Source: Tenuifilum sp. 4138str (GTDB lineage Bacteria; Bacteroidota; Bacteroidia; Bacteroidales; Tenuifilaceae). From it: DNA of 64,000 nucleotides. Position numbers and translations under genes: made by a program. The DNA is taken from contig NZ_JBGCUE010000008.1 of assembly GCF_041102575.1 (NCBI RefSeq), positions 1 to 64,000 on the forward strand. The letters run 5' to 3'. The first letter of the stretch is position 1; each line of letters begins with the position of its first letter. Below the pieces are notes generated by a model that was not told the origin of the DNA, searched no databases, and saw nothing but the letters and a program-made list of their open reading frames with translations. This document shows positions 62,092 to 64,000 of the stretch, in pieces.

Positions 62092-64000
62092 TCAAGTTGA
62101 AAGAGGTTCCACATCGTTAATGTCATTTTGTATTCCTTGTTCTCTAAACTCCGAAGCAACATTGATTTGAATAATTTCTCTTTCTTTTTTCCAATATATG
62201 ATGCATAGAAATGCAATAGTCAATTGAACTTTTAAATCTTCGTTATCAAGTTCGTTATTAAAATTCCATTTGTCCTTAATCGCCATATTCTCTTCTAAGT
62301 TTATGTCAATTACTGAAGCATAAATTTTTAAATGTTCATTTATACATTTCAATTGTAATTCTTCGATTTCTTCTTCTTTAATGTCTCGATGTTCAATAGC
62401 AGGCAAGTCATTTTTTCTTAAAACAAATAATGTGTCTTTTAAATCATATTCTGTTGATGGAATGTAAAGAATCGAATTTTTAAAATCACTATTGTCAAGA
62501 ATTTCTTTGGTTTGGTATCCAAGCTGTACTCCAACAATGACTATATCATTGTTGTTGGCAATGATTTTTGATAAAGCATAAAGCAAATTTTCTTTATTTA
62601 GCAAATAACGTTTAGTCCTTGCTATATGAAATGCAAGGGGGATGTATCGCTCAATTTTCTTTGTTGCTATTGTGTCTGCAAAAAAAGTATCATAATTTAA
62701 AAGTGGAATATCTGAATCTGTAAATGCATACTTTGGCATTAAAATCTGTTCGCCATTAATTGTTAATTTAAGGTCACTTTTTAAGTGCTCTTCGCTTTTT
62801 TCTATGAAGATAGGTTTATATAGTGAAAAAGAATTTGAAATTATTTCATTTGATTTAGAATAAAAATTCTCTATTTTTTCATCAGATAATTTTGCGTTTA
62901 GTTTATGCTGTCCGATTTTGTTTTTTATATCATTCTTAAAATCATTAATAAAAGCAATAAAATTTGCCCTGTTTGATTCTACTAGTTTTTCAAATTCAAG
63001 TGCATCAATCAATTCTTTATTAGAAAGTAATTCATTTAAAGTTCTTTCAAAAAAAGATATACTATCAAGCCAGCTGTTAAGTTCCAATATATTATTAGGA
63101 AGATTTGGTAGATCAGTAAAGTTTTGATAAATGTAATATTGATGTAGAGTGTATTGTCTTAAGAATAGAATAGAGATGTAACTACAAATCCAATAATTAA
63201 CTTGACCTATGTTTCCTAAATTGTTAAGTTCGGGGAAGCCATATCTAAAACCTATTGGAATTTTGTGTTTAAATTCATTCCAAAAATATTCAAACCAATA
63301 AAATATTTCGGTTGTTGTCTCTGGGAGCAAAACATATTTGGGTGGTTTAGATTGTGAGTATTCAAATAAATACTTAAGTGTTTTATACTGTTTCTGGTAG
63401 AGCAATAATCCACCAAGTGCATAATGAAATTCAAGAAACCGTTTTCTTTCAGTTTCTCTTTTTTCAACTTGTTCCTGATTTGTAATTACAGGTTTTTCTT
63501 TTCCAAAATCATATTTAGGAAAAAAAGATTTTAAATTATATTTAAAATATTGACTTGAATTTGCCCAAAACATTTCCACCAAACGTGGATTGTCGTAAAT
63601 GGTATAAATGTTTCTCCAAAGCCAACTATATGTTTCATCTGAGATTGGAATATCTTCAAAATCTTTGCCTAACAGCCAGAATCCACTAACAGCACTATGT
63701 TCGATTGCTCTCAGTTTAGTTTTGTTTTCTGCTGCTATTTCATTGATCTTACTAACAAGAAAATACAAATCAATAGGGTAAACCAATGGTTTAGTTTTAT
63801 CGTGATTCTTTCGAATATTTGCAAATACGGTGTAATAAAATTCAAGTAAAGTTTCTTGAAGGTGTTCGTCTTGTTTTTCTATAGCGTAAAATGCAAGTTC
63901 GTTTATTGCTTTCAAATTATAACTCTGTAATTCTGTGCCTGCCTTTGACTTGTTGTATTTGCTAATTATGTGAGTTAAAAGAATCTTTGATTTTCCATTA
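62092..64000 (-). CDS. Unrecognised large protein, partial at window edge
   Basis: The minus-strand frame is open from the right edge of the window to the stop at 62092; the TTG at 63915 is not needed as a start because the frame continues without a stop. At least 635 residues are present. No catalytic motif or known domain was recognised. The sequence is rich in Lys, Asn, Ile, Tyr and Phe and in helical segments (KAINELAFYAIEKQDEHLQE, EIIQINVASEF near the end). Base composition is clearly more AT-rich than the neighbouring operon, suggesting acquisition by transfer. It is convergent with the hydrogenase operon. Confidence 0.75.
   Translation of the reverse strand, partial: NGKSKILLTHIISKYNKSKAGTELQSYNLKAINELAFYAIEKQDEHLQETLLEFYYTVFANIRKNHDKTKPLVYPIDLYFLVSKINEIAAENKTKLRAIEHSAVSGFWLLGKDFEDIPISDETYSWLWRNIYTIYDNPRLVEMFWANSSQYFKYNLKSFFPKYDFGKEKPVITNQEQVEKRETERKRFLEFHYALGGLLLYQKQYKTLKYLFEYSQSKPPKYVLLPETTTEIFYWFEYFWNEFKHKIPIGFRYGFPELNNLGNIGQVNYWICSYISILFLRQYTLHQYYIYQNFTDLPNLPNNILELNSWLDSISFFERTLNELLSNKELIDALEFEKLVESNRANFIAFINDFKNDIKNKIGQHKLNAKLSDEKIENFYSKSNEIISNSFSLYKPIFIEKSEEHLKSDLKLTINGEQILMPKYAFTDSDIPLLNYDTFFADTIATKKIERYIPLAFHIARTKRYLLNKENLLYALSKIIANNNDIVIVGVQLGYQTKEILDNSDFKNSILYIPSTEYDLKDTLFVLRKNDLPAIEHRDIKEEEIEELQLKCINEHLKIYASVIDINLEENMAIKDKWNFNNELDNEDLKVQLTIAFLCIIYWKKEREIIQINVASEFREQGIQNDINDVEPLST

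Noticed and set aside
61892-62095. 67-residue minus-strand frame across the long hairpin
   Set aside because: Composition is dictated by the palindromic block; no start signal or known domain.

Overview
The window is a chromosomal segment of an anaerobic Bacteroidota, probably a Bacteroidales/Marinilabiliales relative. The lineage is inferred from SusC/TonB-type receptors with carboxypeptidase-regulatory N-termini, an S46 dipeptidyl peptidase, DUF2520-KdsC-UbiA-Maf gene order, -7 promoter elements of the TAnnTTTG type and the lack of obvious Shine-Dalgarno sequences. Anaerobic life is inferred from an NADH-linked [FeFe] hydrogenase, two rubrerythrin-family proteins and a large flavin/Fe-S oxidoreductase. 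No rRNA, tRNA, CRISPR array, prophage or transposase gene was seen.

Layout. 1-1.1 kb is a repeat-rich gene-free block that reappears, rearranged, at 52.3-53.3 kb. 1.1-7.7 kb (minus) is an operon for a NuoE/NuoF/(NuoG-GltD fusion) oxidoreductase, ending in a rubrerythrin-like gene; it resembles Stn-type electron-bifurcating transhydrogenases, but its molybdopterin-type domain lacks a recognisable catalytic Cys/Sec. Next come NADP-type glutamate dehydrogenase (7.9-9.2 kb) and a 1,150-residue receiver/PEP-synthase-like fusion (9.6-13.0 kb). 13.4-21.9 kb encodes a secreted caspase-like protease and two paralogous lipoproteins built from exact 300-bp (100-residue) repeats capped by a FISUMP domain. 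22-25.6 kb has a TonB receptor and a His-rich small protein divergent from a rubrerythrin, with a Fur/PerR-like palindrome inside the shared promoter region.

25.7-50.5 kb is mainly housekeeping: response regulator, DUF2520-KdsC-UbiA-Maf, DPP11, DUF364, a HEAT-like protein, TlyA, an LtaS-like enzyme, a second TonB receptor with a DUF2271-like protein, FtsE, a three-gene acyltransferase/deacetylase cluster, MutS2, a chemotaxis-type transducer and Tex. 50.6-57.8 kb holds proline/glutamate catabolism (P5C dehydrogenase), PpnP, a ModE-like regulator with a WtpABC-type molybdate/tungstate transporter, and an SH3 membrane lipoprotein. 58.4-61.8 kb is a HydCBA [FeFe]-hydrogenase operon preceded by two tandem Rex-like operators. 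The right edge (62.1 kb to the end) is an AT-rich, unrecognised gene that runs off the window, next to an imperfect long hairpin.

The redox genes fit together as a fermentative electron-balancing set. A three-subunit NAD(P)H/ferredoxin-type complex, a NADP-type GDH and an NADH-dependent hydrogenase under probable NADH/NAD control can interconvert and dispose of reducing equivalents, while rubrerythrins protect against peroxide. Intergenic DNA carries several families of dispersed short repeats. Two composite families recur at distant sites in the window, in one case in opposite orientations.
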